A DNA stretch of 64,000 nt from Streptomyces sp. TS71-3 (GTDB taxonomy: Bacteria > Actinomycetota > Actinomycetes > Streptomycetales > Streptomycetaceae), in the NCBI RefSeq assembly GCF_018327685.1, contig NZ_BNEL01000001.1, forward strand, positions 186,001-250,000. Reading direction: 5' to 3'. The translations under genes and the position numbers were made by a program. Positions 50,625 to 59,105 of the stretch are shown here, in pieces. The notes under the pieces are model-generated. The model was not told where the DNA came from and did not search any database. It saw nothing but the letters and a program-made list of their open reading frames with translations. Position 1 is the first letter of the stretch. The number at the start of each line of letters is the position of its first letter.

Positions 50625-53441
50625 TTGTCCCCGACCAGCGAGACCGCACAGGGCGGCCGCCGACTCGTCATCGTCGAGTCGCCTGCCAAGGCGAAGACGA
50701 TCAAGGGCTATCTCGGGCCCGGATACACCGTCGAGGCGAGTGTCGGGCACATCCGTGACCTCCCCAACGGGGCCGCAGAGGTCCCCGACAAGTACACCGG
50801 CGAGGTGCGCCGCCTCGGCGTGGACGTGGATCACGACTTCCAGCCCGTCTACGTCGTCAACGCTGACAAGAAGTCCCAGGTCAAGAAGCTCAAGGATCTG
50901 CTGCGCGACTCCGACGAGCTCTACCTCGCGACGGACGAGGACCGGGAGGGCGAGGCGATCGCCTGGCACCTCCAGGAGGTGCTCAGGCCGAAGATCCCCG
51001 TGCACCGGATGGTCTTCCACGAGATCACCAAGGACGCCATCCGGGCGGCCGTGGCCAACCCCCGCGAGCTGAACCAGAAGCTCGTCGACGCCCAGGAGAC
51101 CCGCCGGATCCTCGACCGCCTCTACGGCTACGAGGTCTCCCCGGTGCTGTGGAAGAAGGTCATGCCGCGGCTGTCGGCGGGCCGCGTGCAGTCCGTCGCC
51201 ACCCGCCTCGTCGTCGAGCGCGAGCGCGAGCGCATCGCGTTCCGCTCCGCCGAGTACTGGGACCTCACGGGCACCTTCGCGACCGGCCGCGCCGGCGACT
51301 CGTCCGACCCCGCCTCCCTGGCCGCTCGGCTCACGGCGGTGGACGGCAGGCGTGTCGCCCAGGGCCGCGACTTCGACTCCCGCGGGCAGCTGAAGACGGC
51401 GAACACCCTCCACCTCGACGAGGAGAACGCCCGGGCGCTGGCCGCCGCGCTGGAGCACTCCGCGTTCTCCGTGCGCTCGGTGGAGTCCAAGCCCTACCGC
51501 CGCTCGCCGTACGCGCCCTTCCGCACCACCACGCTCCAGCAGGAAGCCAGCCGCAAGCTCGGCTTCGGTGCGAAGGCGACCATGCAGGTCGCCCAGAAGC
51601 TGTACGAGAACGGCTTCATCACCTATATGCGTACGGACTCCACCACGCTCTCCGACACGGCCGTCAGCGCCGCCCGGGCGCAGGTCACGCAGCTCTACGG
51701 CGCCGACTACCTCCCGGAGCGGCCCCGCACGTACGCCGGCAAGGTCAAGAACGCCCAGGAGGCGCACGAGGCGATCCGCCCCTCCGGCGACCGCTTCCGC
51801 ACGCCGGCCGAGACCGGCCTGACCGGCGAGCAGTTCAAGCTGTACGAGCTGATCTGGAAGCGCACCGTCGCGTCCCAGATGAAGGACGCCGTCGGCAACA
51901 GCGTCACCGTGAAGATCGCCGGCCGTTCCGCGGACGGGCGGGACGCCGAGTTCAGCGCCTCCGGCAAGACGATCACGTTCCACGGCTTCCTGAAGGCCTA
52001 CGTGGAGGGCGCCGACGACCCGAACGCCGAGCTGGACGACCGCGAGCGGCGCCTGCCGCAGGTCGCCGAGGGCGACGCGCTCACCGCCGAGGAGATCGCC
52101 GCCGACGGCCACTCGACCAAGCCGCCCGCCCGCTACACCGAGGCGTCCCTGGTCAAGGAGCTGGAGGAGCGCGAGATCGGCCGCCCGTCGACGTACGCGT
52201 CGATCATTGGCACCATCCTCGACCGCGGCTACGTCTTCAAGAAGGGCACCGCGCTCGTCCCCTCGTTCCTGTCGTTCGCGGTCGTCAACCTCCTGGAGAA
52301 GCACTTCGGGCGGCTCGTCGACTACGACTTCACCGCCCGCATGGAGGACGACCTCGACCGCATCGCGCGCGGAGAGGCGCAGGCCGTGCCGTGGCTTCGG
52401 CGCTTCTACTTCGGCGAGGGCGGCCCGGAGGGCGCCACCGCGGCGTCCGCGGGCAACGGCGACGGAGACCACCTCGGCGGCCTCAAGGAACTCGTCACCG
52501 ACCTGGGCGCCATCGACGCGCGCGAGGTCTCCTCGTTCCCCGTGGGGGACGGCGTCGTGCTCCGGGTCGGCCGCTACGGCCCGTACGTGGAGCGCGGTGC
52601 GCGCGACGAGGAGGGCCACCAGCGGGCCGACGTCCCCGAGGACCTCGCCCCCGACGAGCTGACGATCGAGTACGCGGAGGAACTGCTCGCCAAGCCGACC
52701 GGCGACTTCGAGCTGGGCACCGACCCGGAGACGGGCCGTGAGATCGTCGCCAAGGACGGCCGCTACGGTCCGTACGTCACCGAGGTGCTGCCCGAGGGGA
52801 CGCCCAAGACCGGCAAGAACGCGGTCAAGCCGCGGACGGCGTCCCTGTTCAAGTCGATGTCCCTGGACACGGTCACGCTCCAGGACGCCCTCAAGCTGAT
52901 GTCGCTGCCGCGGGTGGTGGGCACCGACCCGGAGGGCGTGGAGATCACCGCGCAGAACGGGCGCTACGGTCCGTACCTCAAGAAGGGCACGGACTCGCGG
53001 TCCCTCCAGACCGAGGACCAGATCTTCGGCATCACCCTGGACGAGGCCCTCGCGATCTACGCCCAGCCGAAGCAGCGCGGCCGGGCGGCCGCCAAGCCGC
53101 CGCTCAGGGAACTGGGCGAGGACCCGGTCAGCGGCAAGCCCGTCGTCGTCAAGGACGGCCGGTTCGGGCCGTACGTCACCGACGGCGAGACCAACGCGAC
53201 GCTCAGGGCCGCCGACAGCGTGGAGGAGATCACGCCGGAGCGCGGGTTCGAGCTGCTGGCGGAGAAGCGGGCGAAGGGGCCTGTGAAGCGGGCGGCGAAG
53301 AAGACGGCGGCGAAGAGGGCGCCGGCGAAGAAGAAAGCCGCTGGCGCGGCGGGGGCGGCGAAGAAGGCTGCGCCGGCGAAGAAGGCCGCTTCCGGGAAGC
53401 GGGCGGCTTCGTCGAACGGCTCCAGCGGCGAGCAGGGCTGA
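50625..53441 (+). CDS. topA: DNA topoisomerase I with Lys/Ala-rich C-terminal tail
   Basis: A 938-residue type IA topoisomerase that relaxes negative supercoils. The TOPRIM domain has 'VIVESPAKAKTIKGYLG' and 'DEDREGEAIAWHL'. The active-site Tyr is in 'GFITYMRTDSTTL' (about 334). Instead of zinc fingers, the C-terminus has repeated topo C domains with 'RYGPYV' (four copies between about 645 and 850), then a strongly basic tail (from about 895, AKKTAAKRAPAKKKAAG). Such tails raise processivity in streptomycete TopA. The TTG start (LSPTSETAQGG) is chosen because homologues begin MSPTSETAQGG and GGAGAG lies upstream. Confidence 0.97.
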   Translation: MSPTSETAQGGRRLVIVESPAKAKTIKGYLGPGYTVEASVGHIRDLPNGAAEVPDKYTGEVRRLGVDVDHDFQPVYVVNADKKSQVKKLKDLLRDSDELYLATDEDREGEAIAWHLQEVLRPKIPVHRMVFHEITKDAIRAAVANPRELNQKLVDAQETRRILDRLYGYEVSPVLWKKVMPRLSAGRVQSVATRLVVERERERIAFRSAEYWDLTGTFATGRAGDSSDPASLAARLTAVDGRRVAQGRDFDSRGQLKTANTLHLDEENARALAAALEHSAFSVRSVESKPYRRSPYAPFRTTTLQQEASRKLGFGAKATMQVAQKLYENGFITYMRTDSTTLSDTAVSAARAQVTQLYGADYLPERPRTYAGKVKNAQEAHEAIRPSGDRFRTPAETGLTGEQFKLYELIWKRTVASQMKDAVGNSVTVKIAGRSADGRDAEFSASGKTITFHGFLKAYVEGADDPNAELDDRERRLPQVAEGDALTAEEIAADGHSTKPPARYTEASLVKELEEREIGRPSTYASIIGTILDRGYVFKKGTALVPSFLSFAVVNLLEKHFGRLVDYDFTARMEDDLDRIARGEAQAVPWLRRFYFGEGGPEGATAASAGNGDGDHLGGLKELVTDLGAIDAREVSSFPVGDGVVLRVGRYGPYVERGARDEEGHQRADVPEDLAPDELTIEYAEELLAKPTGDFELGTDPETGREIVAKDGRYGPYVTEVLPEGTPKTGKNAVKPRTASLFKSMSLDTVTLQDALKLMSLPRVVGTDPEGVEITAQNGRYGPYLKKGTDSRSLQTEDQIFGITLDEALAIYAQPKQRGRAAAKPPLRELGEDPVSGKPVVVKDGRFGPYVTDGETNATLRAADSVEEITPERGFELLAEKRAKGPVKRAAKKTAAKRAPAKKKAAGAAGAAKKAAPAKKAASGKRAASSNGSSGEQG

Positions 53442-53447
53442 GGTTTC

Positions 53448-53460
53448 GCCCCTGCGGGGC
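53448..53460 (+). terminator. Short hairpin after topA
   Basis: GCCCC-TGC-GGGGC immediately after the topA stop codon, followed by TTGG. It is the same motif as the CGGGGCTT part of a dispersed repeat near 43617. It may act as the topA terminator. Confidence 0.45.
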
Positions 53461-54049
53461 TTGGCCGGGCTCGTTCTGTTGCCTTGATGCGGCGTGCTTT
53501 GGCGGGTGCGAGTGCGGGTGCGGGTGCGTTTGGGTTCTTCGCGCAGTTCCCCGCGCCCCTTATCGGGCGCCTTCTGGTTCGTTGTGGTGCGGGGCCGCGG
53601 GGGGATGTACGTGCTCGGTCCGGCGCCCCTCGGTCAGATGAAAGGTGCCCTGGGCCTGGCGCCGGCCGCTGCGCGCGCACATCCCCCCGCGGCCCCTCCC
53701 GTCTCGTACGCGACTGCGGACCGGCGGGCCATCAGGGGGCCTCGCGGGGGTACGCCTTCACCCCGCCTGCTGCCTCTGTGGGCAGTCGTTCCGCTGGCTG
53801 GGGGCACCTCCCAGGCCCTTAAGGCACTGGGGGAGGGTGGGCACAGCCCACGGCGTGCGGCAGCCGGGCGGTACCGGCCCGCACAGGTAGGGGCAGGTGG
53901 CCGAGGGGAAGGAACCCACGTCCGCGCAAGCTCAGCAGCCCGCAGGGTGCCGCAGCCGCGCGGTGCCGGCGGCTGGCCCCGCCCGGGGACGGGACACCCC
54001 AGGGTGGGGGAGGGGCGGTACCGGGGGTGGCGGCCGATAGGCTGGACGG
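53461..54049. other. Intergenic region between topA and tmk with dispersed repeat
   Basis: About 590 bp. It carries a GCGCAGTTCCCCGCGCCCCTT repeat copy (about 53539-53559), GTGCGGGT repeats just before it, and G+C-rich filler. Frames are open on both strands but with no family features. The tmk start has only a weak GGACGG ribosome site. Confidence 0.55.
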
Positions 54050-57000
54050 ATGACGCGTGCTGAGCACTCAACGGCTCCAGACGACGCCCTGGTCGCGGAT
54101 TCCCGGGAGCGCGCCGTCCGCGCCCTCCTACGTGTGCCCGCGCTGAAACGCCTGTGGAGCGCCCACCTCGTCGGATCGACGGCCGACGCGCTGGCGATGC
54201 TCGTCCTGGTGGCCCTCGTCCTCCAGGCGGCCATCGCGGACGACTCCTTCGGCGGTGGCTACCGCGGCGTCGCCTTCGCCGTCGCCGCCGTCTTCGCCGC
54301 CCGCATCCTGGCGACCCTCCTCTTCGGAGCCGTCCTGCTCGGGCCGCTGACCGCGCTCACCGCGCCGGGCGGCCCGCTCGACCGGCGGTGGACGCTGCTC
54401 GGAGCCGACGGCGTCCGCGCCGCGATGATGATCGTCGCGCCCCTGTGGATCGACTGGACCCCGGACGACGCGCCCGGGCTCCTGCTCGTCACCGCGTTCG
54501 TGACCGGCGTCGCCGAACGGTTCTGGACGGTGTGCAGGGAGGGCGCCGCGCCCACCCTGCTGCCCCCGCCGCCGCCCGAGGGCGCCGCCGTGCGGCCGCT
54601 GCCCGACCGCATGGACGCCCTGCGCCGCCTCTCGCTGCGCACCGGCTTCGCGGCGCTGCCGCTGGCCGCCGCCGCACTGGTCGCCGTGACTCTCGTGAGC
54701 AACCTCCTCGCGACCGGCGTCGAGTGGTTCGGCCAGCACCAGGCGGCTCTCGCGTCCTACGTCGCGGCGGGGCTGTTCGCCGCCTCGCTGTCCGTCCTCA
54801 CCGCGCTCGAACTGCCGGGCACCGAGGGCACCCACGCCCCCCGCCCGAAGTCCCCCCTCGAAGGCATGCGCCGCCCCCGGACGCCCGACGGCGTCGACAA
54901 GGGCCGCACGGGCGCCGTACCGCTCCTGGTGTTCGCCTCCGCGGCGGTCGCCGGGGCCATCGCCGCCGCTGCCGCGGTCGCCGTGCTGCACGCCAAGGAC
55001 CTCGGCGGCGGCCCCGTCGCCTACGGCCTGCTGGTGCTCGCCCTGACCGGCGGCGTCGCCCTCGGCATCCGCAGCGGCCCCGCCGTGCTGCCGTCCCTGT
55101 CCCGCCGCAGGCTGATGGCGCTGGCGACCGCGCTCACCGGAATCGCCCTCCTCGTCGCCGGCCTCGTCCCCGACGTCGCGACCGACCTGGCCATCACGGC
55201 CGTCGCCGGCCTCACCGCCGGCATCGCCGCCAACACCGGCCACACCGTGCTGGACCAGGAGACCGAGGAGGCCCGGCGCCCCCGTACGACCAGCCATCTG
55301 CACGCGGTCGTACGCGCTCTCGTCGGCTTCGCCGCCATCGCGGCCCCCGTGCTCGCCGGCGCGATCGGGCGGCACCGCGTGGAGAGCGGCAAGTTCGTCT
55401 TCGACCACGGCGGCGCCGCGTTCGTCATGATGCTCGTCGGCGCCCTGCTGCTGCCGGTCGCCGCGCTGCTGCTCGCCAAGGTCGACGACCGCTCCGGCGT
55501 CCCCCTGCGGCACGACCTGCGCGACGCGGTCCGCGGCGCCGACCCCGAGCAGGTCCCCGCCCACAGCGGCTTCTTCATCGCCCTGGAGGGCGGCGACGGC
55601 GCAGGCAAGACCACGCAGGCCGAGGCGCTCGCCGAGTGGATCCGCGCCAAGGGCCACGAGGTGGTGCTCACCCGCGAGCCCGGCGCGACGCCCATGGGCA
55701 AGCGGCTCCGCTCCATCCTGCTCGACGTCCAGTCCGCCGGCATCTCGCACCGCGCCGAGGCCCTGCTGTACGCGGCCGACCGCGCCGAGCACGTCGACAC
55801 CGTCGTACGCCCCGCCCTGGAGCGCGGCGCCGTCGTCATCTCCGACCGCTACATCGACTCCTCCGTGGCCTACCAGGGCGCGGGCCGCGACCTGTCGCCC
55901 ACGGAGGTCGCCCGCATCTCCCGCTGGGCCACCGGAGGCCTGGTCCCGCATCTGACGGTCCTGCTCGACGTCCCCCCGGAGGTCGCGAGGGAACGCTTCA
56001 CCGAGGCCCCCGACCGGCTGGAGTCGGAGCCCGCGGAGTTCCACGCGCGCGTGCGCAGCGGTTTCCTCACCCTCGCCGCCGCCGACCCCGGCCGGTACAT
56101 GGTCGTCGACGCCGGCCAGGAGCCCGAAGCGGTCACGATGGTGATCCGGCACCGGCTCGACTCCGTACTCCCGCTCTCCGACGCCGAGGTGAAGGCGCAG
56201 GAGGAGGCCCGCAAGGCGGCCGAGGAGGAAGCCAAGCGGCGCGCGGAGGAAGAGGCACGGCGCAAGGCGGAGGAAGAGCGCCTGGAGCGCGAGCGCCAGG
56301 CCGAACTGGCCAGGCTCCGCGCCGAGGAGGACGCGCGCAAGGAGCGCGAACTCGCGGAGGCACAGCAGCGCGAGGCCGAACGGCAGGCCGAGGAGGCCAG
56401 GAAGCGGGCCGAGGAGGCGCGCCGCAGGGCCGACGAGGAGCGCGCCCGGGTGCTCGCCGAGGAGAAGGCGCGCGCCGAGGAGGAGCAGCGCCGCCGCCAG
56501 CGCGCGGAGGACGAGGCCCGGGTCCGCGCGGCCCAGGAGGCCCGGCGCGCCGAGGAGCAGCGGAAGGCCGAGGAGGCCCTGCTCCGCGCGGAGCAGGAAC
56601 GGCGGGAGAGCGAGGGCCACGGAGACGGTGCCGGCGGCGGCACGGGTGCGCCGGGCGGCCCCGGTGCGGGTTCGCCGCCGGACGCCGGCCGGGACGGGCG
56701 GGACTCCGGCCCGGAGGGCTCGTCCGGTCACGCCGGTCCGACGGCGGCCGCGGGTGCCGGCGGGCTGGCGGGCGGCACGGCGCCGGGCGGCGCGGCGCAC
56801 GGCGCTCCGGGCGGCTCCGTGCACCGGACCTCGGACACCGTGGAGACGGTGCCCACTCCCGTCGTCTCGCAGCGTGACGCGGCGTCCCACCGGCCCGTCC
56901 GGGGTTCCGAGGACACGGCGGTGCTCCCGATTCCGGGGGCGAACCCGTCCGGTGCGTTCGACGAGACGGCGAAGCTGCCGCCCGTCCGCGAGGACGGCAC

Positions 57001-57313
57001 GCCCGCGCCCGCGTCCGGGGATCCCGCCGACCGCGTGCCGCCGGGGCTCTTCCGCGACGAGCGGGGGGAGCGTGAGCATGGGGAGCGCGGGGAGTCGTCG
57101 TCCGGTACCGGCCTGACCGGTCCGAACGACAGGACCCGCGAGCTGCCCCAGATGGACCCCGAGACGGGCGCCCCGCGCTCCCGGCCCCGCCCCGACTGGG
57201 CCGAGGAGACGCCTCTGGACGACCTCCCCTCCCTGGCGGACGAGCTTCTGGGCCCCCACGACGACGAGGACGAGGACAACGGCGGACGCGGGGGGCGCCG
57301 GTCCGGACGGTGA
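54050..57313 (+). CDS. tmk: dTMP kinase fused to an N-terminal MFS-like membrane domain
   Basis: A 1087-residue fusion. Residues about 28-490 form an MFS-like transporter with about 10-12 helices. Residues about 508-715 are a complete thymidylate kinase: P-loop 'EGGDGAGKTTQAEAL' (about 511), 'TREPGATPMGKRLR', 'RAEALLYAADRAEH' and the DRx motif 'VISDRYIDSSVAYQGAGR'. It makes dTDP for DNA synthesis. Residues about 728-865 are a continuous charged coiled coil (EEARRKAEEER-type heptads), and the last 220 are Gly/Pro/Asp-rich and disordered. A normal Tmk is about 210 residues. The fusion is common to Streptomyces, so it is old and probably membrane-tethers the kinase. The transport substrate is unknown. 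holB follows. Confidence 0.95.
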   Translation: MTRAEHSTAPDDALVADSRERAVRALLRVPALKRLWSAHLVGSTADALAMLVLVALVLQAAIADDSFGGGYRGVAFAVAAVFAARILATLLFGAVLLGPLTALTAPGGPLDRRWTLLGADGVRAAMMIVAPLWIDWTPDDAPGLLLVTAFVTGVAERFWTVCREGAAPTLLPPPPPEGAAVRPLPDRMDALRRLSLRTGFAALPLAAAALVAVTLVSNLLATGVEWFGQHQAALASYVAAGLFAASLSVLTALELPGTEGTHAPRPKSPLEGMRRPRTPDGVDKGRTGAVPLLVFASAAVAGAIAAAAAVAVLHAKDLGGGPVAYGLLVLALTGGVALGIRSGPAVLPSLSRRRLMALATALTGIALLVAGLVPDVATDLAITAVAGLTAGIAANTGHTVLDQETEEARRPRTTSHLHAVVRALVGFAAIAAPVLAGAIGRHRVESGKFVFDHGGAAFVMMLVGALLLPVAALLLAKVDDRSGVPLRHDLRDAVRGADPEQVPAHSGFFIALEGGDGAGKTTQAEALAEWIRAKGHEVVLTREPGATPMGKRLRSILLDVQSAGISHRAEALLYAADRAEHVDTVVRPALERGAVVISDRYIDSSVAYQGAGRDLSPTEVARISRWATGGLVPHLTVLLDVPPEVARERFTEAPDRLESEPAEFHARVRSGFLTLAAADPGRYMVVDAGQEPEAVTMVIRHRLDSVLPLSDAEVKAQEEARKAAEEEAKRRAEEEARRKAEEERLERERQAELARLRAEEDARKERELAEAQQREAERQAEEARKRAEEARRRADEERARVLAEEKARAEEEQRRRQRAEDEARVRAAQEARRAEEQRKAEEALLRAEQERRESEGHGDGAGGGTGAPGGPGAGSPPDAGRDGRDSGPEGSSGHAGPTAAAGAGGLAGGTAPGGAAHGAPGGSVHRTSDTVETVPTPVVSQRDAASHRPVRGSEDTAVLPIPGANPSGAFDETAKLPPVREDGTPAPASGDPADRVPPGLFRDERGEREHGERGESSSGTGLTGPNDRTRELPQMDPETGAPRSRPRPDWAEETPLDDLPSLADELLGPHDDEDEDNGGRGGRRSGR

Positions 57314-57450
57314 CCCAGCGTTCGTTGACGGGTGGACGAATGTGCTGGTCATCGGCCTGCTGTCGTGACCTGACCCCCGTTGTCAGACCCGTCCCGCACA
57401 ATGAAGACCGTTGATCCGGCACCGGCGGGCAGCGCCTCGGTGCCGGCCGG

Positions 57451-57584
57451 CCTGAACCGGAAGGGCTCACCCGAACCGGAAGGGCTGACCCGGATCGGAA
57501 GGGCTGACCCGGATCGGAAGGGCTGACCCGGATCGGAAGGGCTGACCCGGATCGGAAGGGCTGACCCGGATCGGAAGGGGAGAC
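57451..57584 (+). repeat. 19-bp tandem repeat array directly upstream of holB
   Basis: Seven units of CCGGATCGGAAGGGCTGAC (the first two diverged, the first 20 bp). The last unit reads GGAAGGGGAGAC, so it supplies the ribosome site of holB, 4 bases before CTG-ATG. Every unit contains GGAAGG, a weak Shine-Dalgarno-like core. Confidence 0.95.
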
Positions 57585-57587
57585 CTG

Positions 57588-58793
57588 ATGTCCGTGTGGG
57601 ACGACCTGGTGGGCCAGGAGCAGGTGAGCGCGCAGCTCGTCGCGGCCGCGAGGGACGCCGACGCCCTCGTCGCCGCCGCGGACGAGAAGGCCCCGCCTCC
57701 CGAGGCGTCCAAGATGACGCACGCCTGGCTCTTCACGGGCCCCCCGGGCTCCGGCCGCGCCGACGCCGCGCGCGCCTTCGCCGCCGCCCTCCAGTGCACC
57801 AGCCCGGACCGCGCGCTGGGCGGCGCCCCCGGCTGCGGGTTCTGCGACGGCTGCCACACGACGCTGATCGGTACGCACGCGGACGTGGAGATCGTCCGCA
57901 CGGACCTGCTCTCCATCGGCGTCAAGGAGACCCGCGAACTGGTGCGCCGCTCCCAGCTCTCGCCCGCGGGCGGCCGCTGGCAGGTCATCGTCCTGGAGGA
58001 CGCGGACCGCCTCACCGAAGGCGCGGGGAACGTCCTGCTGAAGGCGGTGGAGGAGCCGGCCCCCCGCACGGTCTGGCTGCTCTGCGCGCCCTCCCTGGAG
58101 GACGTCCTGCCCACCATCCGCTCCCGCTGCCGCCTGCTGACGCTGCGCACCCCCTCCGTGGCCGCAGTGGCGGACATGCTGGTCCGGCGCGACGGCGTGG
58201 AGCCCGCGGTAGCCGAGGCCGCTGCCCGGGCCACGCAGGGCCATATCGACCGGGCCCGCCGCCTGGCGACGGACGAGCGCGCCCGCGCCCGCCGCGCCAC
58301 CGTGCTGAAGCTCCCCCTCCGCGTCGACGACGTGGGCGGCTGCCTGAAAGCCGCTCAGGAACTGATCGACGCCGCCACGGAGGACGCCCAGGAGGTCGCC
58401 GAGGAGGTCGACACCAAGGAGACGGAGGAGCTGAGGGCGGCTCTCGGCGCGGCGCAGGGCGGCAGGATGCCACGCGGTACGGCGGGCGCGATGAAGGAGC
58501 TGGAGGACCGCCAGAAGCGCCGCCGCACCCGCACCCAGCGGGACAGCCTGGACCTCGCCCTGACCGACCTCACGGCCTTCTACCGCGATGTGCTGGCCCT
58601 CCAACTGGGCACGCGGCTGGCCCTGGCGACGAGCGACCTGCAGGACGCCCTGGAGCGCATCGCCCACGGCACGTCCCCCGAGGCGACACTCCGCCGGATA
58701 GACGCGATCGCCGCGTGCAGAGAGGCCCTCGACCGCAACGTCGCCCCGCTCCTCGCGGTGGAGGCGATGACGCTGGCGCTCCGGGCGGGTTGA
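57588..58793 (+). CDS. holB: DNA polymerase III subunit delta'
   Basis: A 401-residue clamp-loader subunit. The AAA+ fold begins MSVWDDLVGQEQV. 'LFTGPPGSGRADAARAF' is a degenerate P-loop in which the Lys is Arg, as expected for delta', which does not hydrolyse ATP. A zinc site is formed by the Cys in 'LQCTS' and 'CGFCDGCH'. 'VIVLEDADRLTEGAGNVLLKAVEEP' and 'IRSRCRLL' (SRC motif) are conserved. The C-terminal domain (from about 260) is long and Arg/Glu-rich. It lies directly after tmk, as in other bacteria where tmk-holB are an operon. Confidence 0.96.
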   Translation: MSVWDDLVGQEQVSAQLVAAARDADALVAAADEKAPPPEASKMTHAWLFTGPPGSGRADAARAFAAALQCTSPDRALGGAPGCGFCDGCHTTLIGTHADVEIVRTDLLSIGVKETRELVRRSQLSPAGGRWQVIVLEDADRLTEGAGNVLLKAVEEPAPRTVWLLCAPSLEDVLPTIRSRCRLLTLRTPSVAAVADMLVRRDGVEPAVAEAAARATQGHIDRARRLATDERARARRATVLKLPLRVDDVGGCLKAAQELIDAATEDAQEVAEEVDTKETEELRAALGAAQGGRMPRGTAGAMKELEDRQKRRRTRTQRDSLDLALTDLTAFYRDVLALQLGTRLALATSDLQDALERIAHGTSPEATLRRIDAIAACREALDRNVAPLLAVEAMTLALRAG

Positions 58794-59105
58794 GTCAGGT
58801 TGAGGCGGGGGGACGAGGCCGAGCGCGGGGCCGCTCCGGCTCGGGTCGGCGGACGGCGGCAGGAGGCGCCCTCCACAGCTTGCGGCGCCCCCACCCTGCG
58901 AGCCCCCGCACCCGCGCGCTCCACATCGAACGCTCCCCGCCGCCATCCCCGCCCGTTGCCTCACTCCCCGCCCGTTGCCCCGCCTACGCCGTAGCCGTCC
59001 ACCTCCGGACGCCACGCCCACGATGGTGTCCTCATCCGCCACGATGGTGTTCGCCTCGCCGCAACGCAGCGCAATCGTGCCGATCCGTAGCGTTAGAGTC
59101 GCCGG
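58794..59105. other. Intergenic region upstream of the lipoprotein hydrolase
   Basis: About 310 bp with short direct repeats (CCCCGCCCGTTGCC, ACGATGGTGT). It should contain the promoter of the hydrolase gene near 59040-59100, but I see no certain elements. Confidence 0.4.
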
